Part shown: positions 48,630-59,063 of the stretch, in pieces
Numbering within the stretch: the first letter of the stretch is position 1
Layout: each line of letters starts with the position of its first letter
Assembly (NCBI GenBank): GCA_002701385.1
Contig: NZVD01000007.1
Location: 20,466 to 84,465, forward strand
Direction of reading: 5' to 3'
Origin: Rhodopirellula sp.
GTDB taxonomy: Bacteria > Planctomycetota > Planctomycetia > Pirellulales > Pirellulaceae
DNA length: 64,000 nt
Notes under the pieces: model-generated
Told to the model about the DNA's origin: nothing
Seen by the model: the letters and a program-made list of their open reading frames with translations, nothing else
The model's database searches: none
Made by a program: the position numbers and the translations under genes

Positions 48630-51131
48630 ATGCAAAGCATGAATGCACAAGAGTTTGTGGACCTCCTGAATTCGCTCTCAGTACTGGATGCCAGTGCTGT
48701 TGAGATTTTGCGTCATCAAACCGATGTCCAAAATAATTTGGTCTCGCCCAACCAGCTTTTGAAAACGTTACTCGATAGCGGGCAAATTTCGCGTGAACAG
48801 GCAAAAGTTGTTGTTGCCAATCTCCAATCCTTACAATCTGCTCCTGCTGGACCTCCTCAGGAAGAGGAAGTTATCGATTTATCTCAGGTTAATCTCACTT
48901 CGGAACCGGAGTCGGTGTCTGGCGAGGACGAAGACATTATCGATCTCAGTCAGTTAGGTCAAGCCGCGGAAGCCGAAGACGAGGAAGTGATCGATCTTGA
49001 TGACTTTGGGGTGGAGGAAACTACTGCGGAAGAATCTGCACCAAGTGACATGACAGACCGTCGCGGGCTTGATGAAGAGGAAGAAGCCAACTGGGGTGGT
49101 TTAATGATCATCGGCAACGCTTTGCTGTTTGGTCTGTTCTGCGTTGGTGTAGTTTTACTGTATGTCGTCCTGGCGAATAATACGGCCCGACATCAATGGG
49201 ATAGCGCGTTGAAGCAATATACGGGCGGGTCCTACCAGCAGGCGAAGAATCTCATGGAAGGCTATTTGGAGGAGTTTCCGAGTGACGGGAATGCCAATCG
49301 TGCAAAAATCTACGCCATTATGTCGGAGGTCCACATTCAGCTGGTGAGTGTGCGTAAAGATTCCATCGAACGCATCCGAGTGGCCTTGATTAATGGTGAC
49401 ACACTGGAAGGGTTTAAGCAGGAATCAGAAAACGAATTAAAATCCTTACTGCCCCGCTTGGCAGAATATTACGTTAATGCCGCCAGAATCCTACCTGGTA
49501 TGGAAGAGAAAAAGGAATACGTTGCGCTGACACAAAAGACCTTGGACGTTATTGAGGAAGTTCGGGCTTTAAGCGACGCACGGCAGGACAATGCTTTCAT
49601 CGCTCGCATCGATAACATTAAACGATTGATGAGAGAAGCTCAGGGATTGGTCAATCGAAGTGAGGCTTTGGAAACGACTCTGGCTCAGATCGAAAAGTAC
49701 ATAGAAGCCGACTCTTTGGAAGACGCATTTCTTGCTCGAAATCAGTTGATCAGCACTTATGTAGAATTGCAGTCGAACAAGGCGTTACAAAAAATGGTAA
49801 TGCGTATTTCGGAGGCGGAACAAAGTCGGGTGATTCGTGTCGAACCGACGATCCAGCCGAACAATCAACCGATCCCAGTTCCTCCAGAGCATAAGGTGAT
49901 TGTCGCGACTCGTAACGGAAGTAATATTTCGGGCGTTCAGGGTTACTATGTCACCGTCCTGGCCGGAGATAGTGTTTATGGAATTGAATTGTCTTCCGGC
50001 AGTGTTAATTGGCGACGGTTTGTCGGATTACAAACAAATTATCATCCCATTCGAGTATCGGATGACGGATTATCCGATACGCTACTGGTTGATGGAGCTC
50101 GTTATGAAATCGTCCGAGTTGATTCGTCCAGCGGCGAACAGAAATGGCGACTCCCGATTGGAGGCGCATTTACTCAGCCACGAATGTTTAACGGCATGCT
50201 TTACTGCAATACGCACCTAAAGCGAACATTGCGATTCAAAGGTGGGGATGGGCAAGTCGCTGAACAGGAGGTGCTGGTCGGTTCCTTGTTAACGATTGAT
50301 CCGGAAACGGGTGTTGTTCAGCGACAAATTCAGTATCCAATGGGGGCTCATGTAGAACCTGGGTTTGATGATGAAAACGGCATCATCTACCAAGTTGGAG
50401 ATCATTCCAATCTGTATGCTATCTCGGCCCAAACAGGTGATTGCGTTGGCGTTTATTACGTCGGCCATGAGGACAATGCTATTGCTGTTCCTGCTGTCTA
50501 TGCGGTTGGCTATATCATTCTCATACAAAACGGGCAAGCACGATCAACCTTACATGTGTTGAAGCATGGTGAGAATGGATTTACCAGAGGGCAAGATTCT
50601 AAGACGTTGGAAAACTTGGTGAAAATGCCTCCTCAGGTCTTTGGACGTAGATTGCTTGTTTCGACCGATAGGGGCCAAATATACGTCTATGACGTCGATC
50701 CAAACCTCCTCAATCCAATTGGGCCATTGGCTCTAATGGCGTCGGTAGAAGGTGAGTACGACGATCCGATCCGCGAATTTGGAATTGCTAAAGATGGAGT
50801 CCTATATATGGGTGGGAGAGGCCTCGTGAAATATCAAGTGCAATCGCAATTAGGGCAGCTAAAGAAAGATTGGGCGAAATTCCAAACGGCCGTGTTTGTC
50901 GCTCCGATACAAAAATTTGGGAATGTAGTGATTTATGCCCGACAGAAACAAAATACGACTCGGGTGACGGTATCCGGGCATCTGGTGAAAGAACCGGATG
51001 CCTCCTGGGAAGTTGACCTAGCAAGGACAGCAGGTACTGCTTTTGTGCCAAACCATCCAATTCAGTCTTTAGTGTCAACAAACAAGCCGGATTTTGGATT
51101 ATTTAGAGCTGCGGTAGGTGCAGAAGAATAG
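48630..51131 (+). CDS. Single-TM protein: N-terminal helical module, acidic VIDL repeats, TPR-like region and PQQ-like propeller
   Basis: MNAQEFVDLLNSLSVL...QISREQAKVVVANLQS; TM MIIGNALLFGLFCVGVVLLYVVLA; YYVTVLAGDSVYGIELSSGSVNWRRFVGLQT and NLYAISAQTGDCVGVYYVGH. Confidence 0.8.
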   Translation: MQSMNAQEFVDLLNSLSVLDASAVEILRHQTDVQNNLVSPNQLLKTLLDSGQISREQAKVVVANLQSLQSAPAGPPQEEEVIDLSQVNLTSEPESVSGEDEDIIDLSQLGQAAEAEDEEVIDLDDFGVEETTAEESAPSDMTDRRGLDEEEEANWGGLMIIGNALLFGLFCVGVVLLYVVLANNTARHQWDSALKQYTGGSYQQAKNLMEGYLEEFPSDGNANRAKIYAIMSEVHIQLVSVRKDSIERIRVALINGDTLEGFKQESENELKSLLPRLAEYYVNAARILPGMEEKKEYVALTQKTLDVIEEVRALSDARQDNAFIARIDNIKRLMREAQGLVNRSEALETTLAQIEKYIEADSLEDAFLARNQLISTYVELQSNKALQKMVMRISEAEQSRVIRVEPTIQPNNQPIPVPPEHKVIVATRNGSNISGVQGYYVTVLAGDSVYGIELSSGSVNWRRFVGLQTNYHPIRVSDDGLSDTLLVDGARYEIVRVDSSSGEQKWRLPIGGAFTQPRMFNGMLYCNTHLKRTLRFKGGDGQVAEQEVLVGSLLTIDPETGVVQRQIQYPMGAHVEPGFDDENGIIYQVGDHSNLYAISAQTGDCVGVYYVGHEDNAIAVPAVYAVGYIILIQNGQARSTLHVLKHGENGFTRGQDSKTLENLVKMPPQVFGRRLLVSTDRGQIYVYDVDPNLLNPIGPLALMASVEGEYDDPIREFGIAKDGVLYMGGRGLVKYQVQSQLGQLKKDWAKFQTAVFVAPIQKFGNVVIYARQKQNTTRVTVSGHLVKEPDASWEVDLARTAGTAFVPNHPIQSLVSTNKPDFGLFRAAVGAEE

Positions 51132-51189
51132 CTGAGGGAGGGACAGGTTGTGATCGCAGCCTGCCCTGCTGTAGCGGAGAATGTGACGA

Positions 51190-54100
51190 ATGAGCGTCGA
51201 ACAGTTTATAGACCAGATTGCAGGTAAAGGCCTGCTCGATGAAACGCTGTTACAGCGGCTACGTCGTGACGCGACGGCCGATGGTAATCAATGGACGCCA
51301 CAGGATGTTGTTAAATTCCTAGTTGATCAGGGGCACCTAACACGATTCCAAGCCAAAAGTCTCGTCAAAGAACTTCAAAATGATCAGCCAGCAGCACACG
51401 AATCTTTGGATTTGGCGAGAAGTGAGTCGATTGACGGTCTTAGTATTGGTGTGATGGACGACCATGACGACGATGAAGAAGTGATCGACTTAGAAGCTGC
51501 CATGCCCGCGGCAGTTTCTGGTGCCTCCGACAATGATGGCGATGACGTAGTTGATTTGAGCCAGGCGAACGCACTGCAATCCCCCGTTCAGCCACTAACT
51601 ACGACTGCAACACAGAATCCGGTACAGGGAATGCAGCCCGAAACGCAGGCCATGCAAGGGCAACCAGGAGTTTCTTCGGAAGCGATTGGTGGCGATGAGG
51701 CCGCAGTCTATGGTTATGACGACATTCCTACGACCTTGCTGGATAAACAATTTAACAATCAGATTTGGGATCGTCGCTTTCTTTATGCCACTTGTGTAGT
51801 CCTATTGCTTCTAGTCGGTGGTGCGGGCGTCTTTTACTTCATTATTAATAACAAATCAGCAGATACTAAATTTGACGCTGCCTTGGCTGATTATGACGGT
51901 TCTCAGTACCAACAAGCCGTCATTAGCATGCAGGATTTTGCTAATACTTTTCCAGCGGATGAACGTGCCAATGAAGCTTTGGCATTAGTCCACCTAAGTA
52001 ATATCCATCTGCTTGTTCAGAGCCAGCAGGGAGATTCCATTCCCGAAATTACCAAGACGATCACGGCAGGTAAAGACATCCCCGGCTTTTCAAGTCGGGC
52101 TCGAAATGAATTGAAAATCGAATTGCCTCAATTCGTCAATGTATTTCTAACGAGGGCAGAGGCGACTTCGATTCTATCCGAGAAAAAAGAAAACTATGAT
52201 TTGGCGATTGATGCGTTGGCCTTGATCGACTTACCAGGAGCACTGGGGACGACACGTAGTGAACCAGCAGTCCGTAGTGAATTGGAAGCGATAGACGAAC
52301 GGATGGCATCGGTAAAGCGGCATATTGACCGAGATACTCATCTGGGCACGGCGCTGAATGATATGGGACTGGCCGTCAATAGTGGGGATGTCAGCAAGGC
52401 CTTTGATAGCCGCCGCGAGTTGTTGGATCTGTACCCTGAGTTGAAAGGGGATCAGAGGTTGAATTCGGTCCTGACGCAGATGATCGATACAGAACGCTCC
52501 AAAGTGCGGAAGGTAAACCCTACGTGGCGGGCATCCACGGAGTTGTTGGTCAATACCGATGGTGCCGGCGTTACCTCGTCAACCAGAGGAGCAGCTATCC
52601 CTGGAGTCCAAGGAAGGGCCGTGGTCTTGACAGGAGGTAATGCAGTCGCATTGAACGTGGCTGACGGTAGTGTCGCTTGGCAGCAGTTTGTTGGTCTTCA
52701 AACGGGGATTGCACCAATTCAGATTGGAGAAGTCAGTATTCTCGTGCAACAACAGGCAGGCAATGTACTGGGGGTAGACAGTGAAGAGGGGAAAACTATT
52801 TGGAAGCTGGAATTGGAACCGCTAATCACTTCCTTGTCGGCCGTTGGCAATCATGTGGCACTGACGCTTGCCGCTAAAGACGGCGGGACGTTACTGATGC
52901 TGGATGCAGCAAATGGTGAGACCATTTCTCAGATTGAAACCTCAATTCCCCTCAGCCAACCACCTGCATTTAATCAGGATCAAAGTGTGGCTTATCTGGT
53001 TGGAGATCATTCGTTTGTTTACGCGATTTCTCTAGCGGATGGAAAGTGCCTGGATGTTTACTTTCTAAATCATGGAGTCGGTGCTGTGCCGTTTGCTCCT
53101 GTATTTGTAAATGGGTATTTGCTTCTGGCTCAAAATCTGGAAGATCAGGCTGGCTTGCTAACTCTCAAACAAGAAGGGCAAGGACGGTTTGCTAAGAGTG
53201 GGGAAGTAGTACGACTCCCCGGTCTGATTGCTTCGGAATTACAGACACTTGGAACCAAAGTGTTATTGGTTACCGATTCCGGAGACGTGCGTTTGTACAA
53301 CGTGCAAAGTCAGGACAATCTTGCAGATCCTGTGCTGGCTCCACTGGCAGCAACAACGTTGGATTCAGATGGACCGGCACGGTATTTCGTGGATTTATCT
53401 GCTAGTCAGGCTCAAGTTGGAGCTAGGGGGATGGCAAGCTTTGCGGTGGGATCTGATGGGCAATTAGGTGGTCTAAAAAGCGTCTTTCAACAGGATGTAA
53501 TTGTTGCCTCCCCTCTTCATGTGTCGGGCGTGCAGTTATTACAGAGGATTCGCCAGGGCGCTAGTTCTGTGACGGTTTCCGCCACACGAGACGGAGGTCC
53601 TATTGTCGCTTGGGAGACTGAGTTGGCATCGTTGTCAGATAGTATTGTTGTGTCGCAAGGTAATTCTGTGGTGACCGTTGATGCTCAGGCTCAGGTGTTT
53701 AATCCAGAGGTCCAGGGGAGCACCAGTGGTGACGAATCTCTTACGTCTGGGCGAGGTTACTCACACGCCGTCAATGTTGGTGGGAATCTTGTGCTCCAAA
53801 GTTTAACAGGTTCGACAGACGTGTTGGTGTTTGATGATGTCAGCGTTGGTGCAAAAGCTGCTCGCGTCAGTCTTCAAGGGCTTTCAGGGAAACCTGTCGG
53901 TCCCGGTGTTGCCTTTAGTGGTCAGCTTTTGGTGCCGATTGACGACGGTCAGCTAGCTGTGTTTGACGTTAGTTCCGGTGCTCAGTCACTGATCGCTTAT
54001 CATCCCGAAAAAAGACCGGAAGAAATCGTTCGTTGGTCTAGGCCTGCTTTGCCATCGGACAATGCGAATTCATTCGTAGTGATGCGAGGCAGGCAGCAAT

Positions 54101-54627
54101 TGCAAAAGATCGGGGTGAACCCGGAACCATTGCCTCACCTGGAATTGCAATCCGTTGTGACATTCGATGTCCCCGTGTATGAACAGGTTGCAGCGGTCGG
54201 ACCGACAATTTATCTGATTCGCCGAGGTCGGAATAATGATGAGATCGTGGGTCTGTCTTACGATACGCTTGAAGAGTTAAATACTCAGGCGGTAACAGGT
54301 CGTGTAACCTGGGGGCCTTATCGGGTCGGGGATTCCGTATTGGTATATACCTCTGGAAGCCGGCTGTATTGCTTTGGTAATCAACAGAACCTGCTGTGGC
54401 GTAGTGACAAGTTGGACATGACGCCGGTGGGGACAGGCATTCAGGACGGGGAGGACTTTCTCATGACCGGATTGCAGGGAACGCTTTGGCGAGTCAATAC
54501 TGACGACGGCACGACGGTAAGTCAGACTGAGTTAAAACAACGGGTCGTAGGAAATCCATTCGTTGTCGATGCAGAAGTTTGGGTTCCTACTGATTCGGGC
54601 ATGCTGTCAGCATCCGGTCAGGAATGA
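51190..54627 (+). CDS. Paralog of preceding gene: single-TM, N-terminal helical module, TPR-like and PQQ-like propeller
   Basis: MSVEQFIDQIAGKGLL...HLTRFQAKSLVKELQN; TM LYATCVVLLLLVGGAGVFYFII; AVVLTGGNAVALNVADGSVAWQQFVGLQT matches the previous protein in order and sequence. Confidence 0.8.
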   Translation: MSVEQFIDQIAGKGLLDETLLQRLRRDATADGNQWTPQDVVKFLVDQGHLTRFQAKSLVKELQNDQPAAHESLDLARSESIDGLSIGVMDDHDDDEEVIDLEAAMPAAVSGASDNDGDDVVDLSQANALQSPVQPLTTTATQNPVQGMQPETQAMQGQPGVSSEAIGGDEAAVYGYDDIPTTLLDKQFNNQIWDRRFLYATCVVLLLLVGGAGVFYFIINNKSADTKFDAALADYDGSQYQQAVISMQDFANTFPADERANEALALVHLSNIHLLVQSQQGDSIPEITKTITAGKDIPGFSSRARNELKIELPQFVNVFLTRAEATSILSEKKENYDLAIDALALIDLPGALGTTRSEPAVRSELEAIDERMASVKRHIDRDTHLGTALNDMGLAVNSGDVSKAFDSRRELLDLYPELKGDQRLNSVLTQMIDTERSKVRKVNPTWRASTELLVNTDGAGVTSSTRGAAIPGVQGRAVVLTGGNAVALNVADGSVAWQQFVGLQTGIAPIQIGEVSILVQQQAGNVLGVDSEEGKTIWKLELEPLITSLSAVGNHVALTLAAKDGGTLLMLDAANGETISQIETSIPLSQPPAFNQDQSVAYLVGDHSFVYAISLADGKCLDVYFLNHGVGAVPFAPVFVNGYLLLAQNLEDQAGLLTLKQEGQGRFAKSGEVVRLPGLIASELQTLGTKVLLVTDSGDVRLYNVQSQDNLADPVLAPLAATTLDSDGPARYFVDLSASQAQVGARGMASFAVGSDGQLGGLKSVFQQDVIVASPLHVSGVQLLQRIRQGASSVTVSATRDGGPIVAWETELASLSDSIVVSQGNSVVTVDAQAQVFNPEVQGSTSGDESLTSGRGYSHAVNVGGNLVLQSLTGSTDVLVFDDVSVGAKAARVSLQGLSGKPVGPGVAFSGQLLVPIDDGQLAVFDVSSGAQSLIAYHPEKRPEEIVRWSRPALPSDNANSFVVMRGRQQLQKIGVNPEPLPHLELQSVVTFDVPVYEQVAAVGPTIYLIRRGRNNDEIVGLSYDTLEELNTQAVTGRVTWGPYRVGDSVLVYTSGSRLYCFGNQQNLLWRSDKLDMTPVGTGIQDGEDFLMTGLQGTLWRVNTDDGTTVSQTELKQRVVGNPFVVDAEVWVPTDSGMLSASGQE

Positions 54628-54643
54628 TTGGAGTGCCGAACTG

Positions 54644-57112
54644 ATGAGTCAAATCAATGAAATCAAATTATCGAGAGAATCCAGAGGATTCAGCAATATG
54701 ATTGGAAACCTCAATAGCAAACGAATCCAGCGATGGAATAGCCTGAGTGCGTTAATTGCACTTTGGGTTGGATTGATTGCGTTACCGGTCGTCAGCTTGA
54801 GCCAGGATAGTCAGGAACAGGTCGAAGAAAACCTGATCGAGCGACTTGAAGCGACGATTCCCTATGATGAAATCACAGTGAAAGCTGATGACGATACTGA
54901 AGAAGTGATTCAGTTGGAATTGTTGGATTTTGCAGGAAGGAAAACGCCGGAATTGAAGACAAGCGGCAAGCTTGAGATTCGCTTGTTAGGCAACCCCGAT
55001 GATGTGTACGAAGTGTTCTGGCGAGACATCGTGAAGATTCGTCTTTATGAAGATATTATGATCGATGAAGTGAATGGTTACATTGACAGCCTCAAGTTTG
55101 ATGAAGCCTTTGATTACTTGCTTTTTTTGAGAGCGGAATATACAAACCTTCCCGGGACCGAAGAAGTCCTTGCCCGATATCAGTTTTCTCAGGGAGCAGC
55201 TTGGTTGAAACAGGGGCGGGACTTGGAAGCCTTGTCATTGTTGGAATCGCTGCATGAGAATTATCCGGAATACGTTTTCGATGCTGGCCCAGATACGGCA
55301 AAAACGAAACTCAACGAAGCGGCAGCTGCCGTACTTAAAAGCTACCTAAGTGACCAGAAGATTGTGCTGGCTCGCCGCTTTAGTCAACGGTTGATTAAGA
55401 CACACGGAGTCTCGGTCGTTCCCGCTGCTCTGGATACCTTGAGAACGTTAAGAGACATAGCCGCAGCCAAACGGGATGATGCTCGTGCTTTACTCGATGA
55501 AGGTAAGCTTCGAGAGGCACAGAAAGCAGTACGGGAAATGATCGAGATCTTCCCGCAGGTTGAGGGTGGCCGTGAAATCGCGGTCGAAGCCATTCGGAAG
55601 TATCCACTGGTCACGGTCGGAACCGTTTACCCTTCCCTGGAGGATGATCGTAGTCGAATTGATAATTGGGCAGCCCGTCGTACGGGTACGCTTACACGCC
55701 GGATGATCATGGAATATGAAGGCCCCGGCACTGACCGAGGGGAATACACATCTCCCTTTGGTGAGGTGAAACAGGGAAGTGATCGGAAGACGATTCGTAT
55801 CCGTATTAATCCACTCAATTTATCCGCCAATAATCAGATTTATGGTTACCACTTGGCCGAGCGACTATTGAAAATGGCCGAACCTGGTCATGCTACTTAT
55901 AACCCCCAGTGGGCATCGATTTTTGATCGAGTGCAGGTAGCCGGAGTGTTTGATGTCGTGGTGCACCTCCAGCGTCCCCATGTTCTTCCAGAGGCGATGT
56001 TGCAGGTTTTTCTGGATGCCTCCATTGCCAGTGATTCAGCCGAAGCTCAGGACGGCCCGTTTATTCCCGGACCTCCAGTCGAAGAAGGGATTCGTTACGT
56101 TACTAATCCCAACGACCCTTTCCCAGTAACCTCGGAGGATCCCAATTTCATTCCTCCCAGCGAAGTTCTGGAGATTCAGTTTGAAGAACAGAAAGACCTG
56201 ATCAAAGCATTGCGGAAAGGAGACGTAGATGTCGTTGATCGCCTTTCTCCAGTTACTGCTGTGCAGTTACAAGAGGAGCCGGGCTCAACGATTAAAGTCG
56301 TCCCATACGCGCTTCCAACGATTCATATGTTGGTTCCAAATTATGATGAACCGTACATGAAGAATGACCTCTTCCGCCGGGCAATCTTATACGGAATTAT
56401 GCGTGAAGCCACGTTGAATGAGTTAATCCTAAAGAACCGTAGGATTCCAGGATGTCAGATCGTCAGTGGCCCGTTTTCACCTGGTATGGGCGTCGATGAC
56501 CCTTTGAGTTATGCCTATAACCGCGAAATGGTGCCCCGCCCCTACGCTCCTCAATTGGCCGTTGTTCTCACTAAGTTGGCTGAGCAACGATTGCAGGAAC
56601 AGGCAGAACGTAAAAAAGAAGAACCACCCGAGATACCTGAATTGGTGATCGGTTACCCTCCCGAAGAGGATGCACGAATTGCCTGTACGGCATTCAAATT
56701 CCAATTGGAACAATTGGAAGTGTTCAAGGTAAAGTTGGTGGAGTTCGAAAAAGGTCAGACAATGGATCCAACCGGCGAATGTAATCTGACATATATGAAA
56801 GTAGCAATGTGGGAGCCGATTGTGGATACGGCACGGCTGATCTCTCCAAATGGCATTGCCGCAATTACGGACGATCATGTGAATCGAAGTGTCCAGTGGA
56901 TGGAACGAGCCATTCGATGGCCGGAAGTCAGAGCTCGCGTTCGCCAGGTACATCGGATTACACATGAAAAGGCTGCAGTGCTGCCTTTGTGGCAACTGAG
57001 AGAGTACTTTGCTCATCGTGAAGGAATTACTTTAGGGGCCGAAGCTCCAGTTTCACTTTATCACGGTATACAACGTTGGCAGTTAGTGCCTAACTTTGAT
57101 GAAGTAGAGTGA
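54644..57112 (+). CDS. ABC-type (SBP_bac_5-like) peptide-binding protein with N-terminal TPR-like extension
   Basis: RKTIRIRINPLNLSANNQIYGYHLAERLLKMAEPG..., LIKALRKGDVDVVDRLSP, KNDLFRRAILYGIMREATLNELIL, CQIVSGPFSPGM...PLSYAYNRE are family-5 SBP features; internal start ATG 54644. Confidence 0.75.
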   Translation: MSQINEIKLSRESRGFSNMIGNLNSKRIQRWNSLSALIALWVGLIALPVVSLSQDSQEQVEENLIERLEATIPYDEITVKADDDTEEVIQLELLDFAGRKTPELKTSGKLEIRLLGNPDDVYEVFWRDIVKIRLYEDIMIDEVNGYIDSLKFDEAFDYLLFLRAEYTNLPGTEEVLARYQFSQGAAWLKQGRDLEALSLLESLHENYPEYVFDAGPDTAKTKLNEAAAAVLKSYLSDQKIVLARRFSQRLIKTHGVSVVPAALDTLRTLRDIAAAKRDDARALLDEGKLREAQKAVREMIEIFPQVEGGREIAVEAIRKYPLVTVGTVYPSLEDDRSRIDNWAARRTGTLTRRMIMEYEGPGTDRGEYTSPFGEVKQGSDRKTIRIRINPLNLSANNQIYGYHLAERLLKMAEPGHATYNPQWASIFDRVQVAGVFDVVVHLQRPHVLPEAMLQVFLDASIASDSAEAQDGPFIPGPPVEEGIRYVTNPNDPFPVTSEDPNFIPPSEVLEIQFEEQKDLIKALRKGDVDVVDRLSPVTAVQLQEEPGSTIKVVPYALPTIHMLVPNYDEPYMKNDLFRRAILYGIMREATLNELILKNRRIPGCQIVSGPFSPGMGVDDPLSYAYNREMVPRPYAPQLAVVLTKLAEQRLQEQAERKKEEPPEIPELVIGYPPEEDARIACTAFKFQLEQLEVFKVKLVEFEKGQTMDPTGECNLTYMKVAMWEPIVDTARLISPNGIAAITDDHVNRSVQWMERAIRWPEVRARVRQVHRITHEKAAVLPLWQLREYFAHREGITLGAEAPVSLYHGIQRWQLVPNFDEVE

Positions 57113-57123
57113 GGATTTGTGAG

Positions 57124-58995
57124 ATGTTAAGAGTAAGCATTATGAAAAGGCAGCTGAGTGGCATACTTGCGATAGCATTTCTGCTACTACCGTTCACGCT
57201 TATCGCTCGGGATGAAACTCCAGCGTCAACGGCTCCGGCGGCAGACACGGCAGCCACAGAAGACGAGACAACCGGGCAGACCACTGACGAGGCAGATAGT
57301 AACAGCGTAGTGGCAAGTGATGAAGCGGATCAGTCCGTAGAGTCTGGAGAGGATTCAGCAGCAGATAAACACTGGATCCTAACGCCTTACCAAATGCGAA
57401 TCTGGTTGGCTGTTGATGCTTCTCCTCAACTACAGGCTTTGGATGCTTCAGCCGTTTCCCGCAGGGTAAATGCTTTGGTGGATAATTGGGTTGGAGCAGG
57501 ATGGGATTTGCAGATAGAAGCACCACCTCGCAAAATCTATACCGACTTGTTATACAATTTTGACGATCTGGGCATTCTGGATATCGCGGCCTTGTATGAA
57601 CCATTGCCGGAGAAAAAAGAAGCAAAAATTCGAGCGGTCCAGTATGACAAAGAGGAAGAGTCTTCAGACGAGATGGAGGAGGTTGAACCTGAGGTGGAGG
57701 AGGAAAAGCCTCGTTTCCCGATCGAGAAACAAAAGCTCATCACTCCCAACCTGCTTCGGAAGCTCGACAAAATCTATGCCACTTCCCTGCGGTATGAGAA
57801 TGGAGTGTACGAACTGGGGGTTGCTGAATTTGACACGAATGCTCGAGTGCGTGTCCTGACAGCCAAACGAAGTTTCAGAAATCTGGAGACACTACCCGCA
57901 CAGATTTTCAGTTGTTTGAAGGAAGTGTTTTCACCGATTGCCCAGGTGGATTACAACGGTGTAACCGACGGGAAAACAGCGAGGATTAAGATTCGAGCCG
58001 CTGCCATGGTTGCTGACGTGGAAGCCGGCTCTCCGATCATGATGCAAAAAGGAGATGTTCTGAGGCCTGTTGTTCGTAAAAATGACCGCAGCACTCAAGC
58101 TCCGGAATATGACGGCGTCATCGAAGTAACCTGGACTTACATGTATATCAATGACCTGACAGTGCAAGAGGACGAAGACTTAGGTGTATTAAGAACCAAT
58201 GGTAATGGTAAGGGACAGGTTATCTCGACGTTTACGATGTTGCGTAACCCGATTGCGGCTCGACGTAATACTCTCCAGGAAAAATACGGTTTGCTGGTAC
58301 GTCCGGTTCAGGAGTCGTCGTTACTTAAGATTGTCGCCAATGATCGTGAGAACTACACACTGCAAGGATATAACGTCTATGCTAAGTCACCGAAGATAGA
58401 CCCAGAAGCAGAAGGCGATGCTCCGACACTACTAATTGGACAAACGGATTGGCGGGGAGCAATCGAAGTCACTCAGGATATATTCCAAAATCAGGGAACG
58501 ACAAAACTGGTTGTCATCTATGTTCGCAATGGACAGCAGGTGCTGGCTCGGCTCCCGATTGTTCCGGGCTATCGAGCACTTGAGGAAGTGAAACTACCAA
58601 ATGACGACTATCGTCTACAATATGAGGCGTTTTTTGTTGGGTTTCAGAATTCAATACTGGATTACACCGTTCAGCAGGCCGTCTATAAGATCCGGATTGA
58701 ACATCATATTAATAAAAACGAAGAAGAAAAAGCTCGAAAACTACTGAAGGAACTGAGCAAAGTACCGTCGGCGGTGGCGTTAAATGATGTGTTGTCCAAG
58801 CGAGAGGCCTCGCTTCAGGATGACCCCAATATCGATGCGAATACCAAACGCAAGATCGAAGGGATGTTTGAAAAAACACGTAAACTGATTAACGAATATT
58901 TGCAGGGAAATGACGTCGAGGGTAATGTGTTAGTAAAGATGGAATCAGCAGTAAGGGCTAAGTTTGGCGACCCTCCTGCTCCGATGACACCTTAA
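57124..58995 (+). CDS. Secreted hypothetical protein (operon-linked)
   Basis: Signal-like LSGILAIAFLLLPFTLIA; acidic segment SSDEMEEVEPEVEEEKP; no recognised domain. Confidence 0.65.
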   Translation: MLRVSIMKRQLSGILAIAFLLLPFTLIARDETPASTAPAADTAATEDETTGQTTDEADSNSVVASDEADQSVESGEDSAADKHWILTPYQMRIWLAVDASPQLQALDASAVSRRVNALVDNWVGAGWDLQIEAPPRKIYTDLLYNFDDLGILDIAALYEPLPEKKEAKIRAVQYDKEEESSDEMEEVEPEVEEEKPRFPIEKQKLITPNLLRKLDKIYATSLRYENGVYELGVAEFDTNARVRVLTAKRSFRNLETLPAQIFSCLKEVFSPIAQVDYNGVTDGKTARIKIRAAAMVADVEAGSPIMMQKGDVLRPVVRKNDRSTQAPEYDGVIEVTWTYMYINDLTVQEDEDLGVLRTNGNGKGQVISTFTMLRNPIAARRNTLQEKYGLLVRPVQESSLLKIVANDRENYTLQGYNVYAKSPKIDPEAEGDAPTLLIGQTDWRGAIEVTQDIFQNQGTTKLVVIYVRNGQQVLARLPIVPGYRALEEVKLPNDDYRLQYEAFFVGFQNSILDYTVQQAVYKIRIEHHINKNEEEKARKLLKELSKVPSAVALNDVLSKREASLQDDPNIDANTKRKIEGMFEKTRKLINEYLQGNDVEGNVLVKMESAVRAKFGDPPAPMTP

Positions 58996-59063
58996 GGCTC
59001 ACTTTTCTTACAGCACTAATTAATTGCCCCTATGACCCCAAGTCCCCCGCTTGGATATGAACG

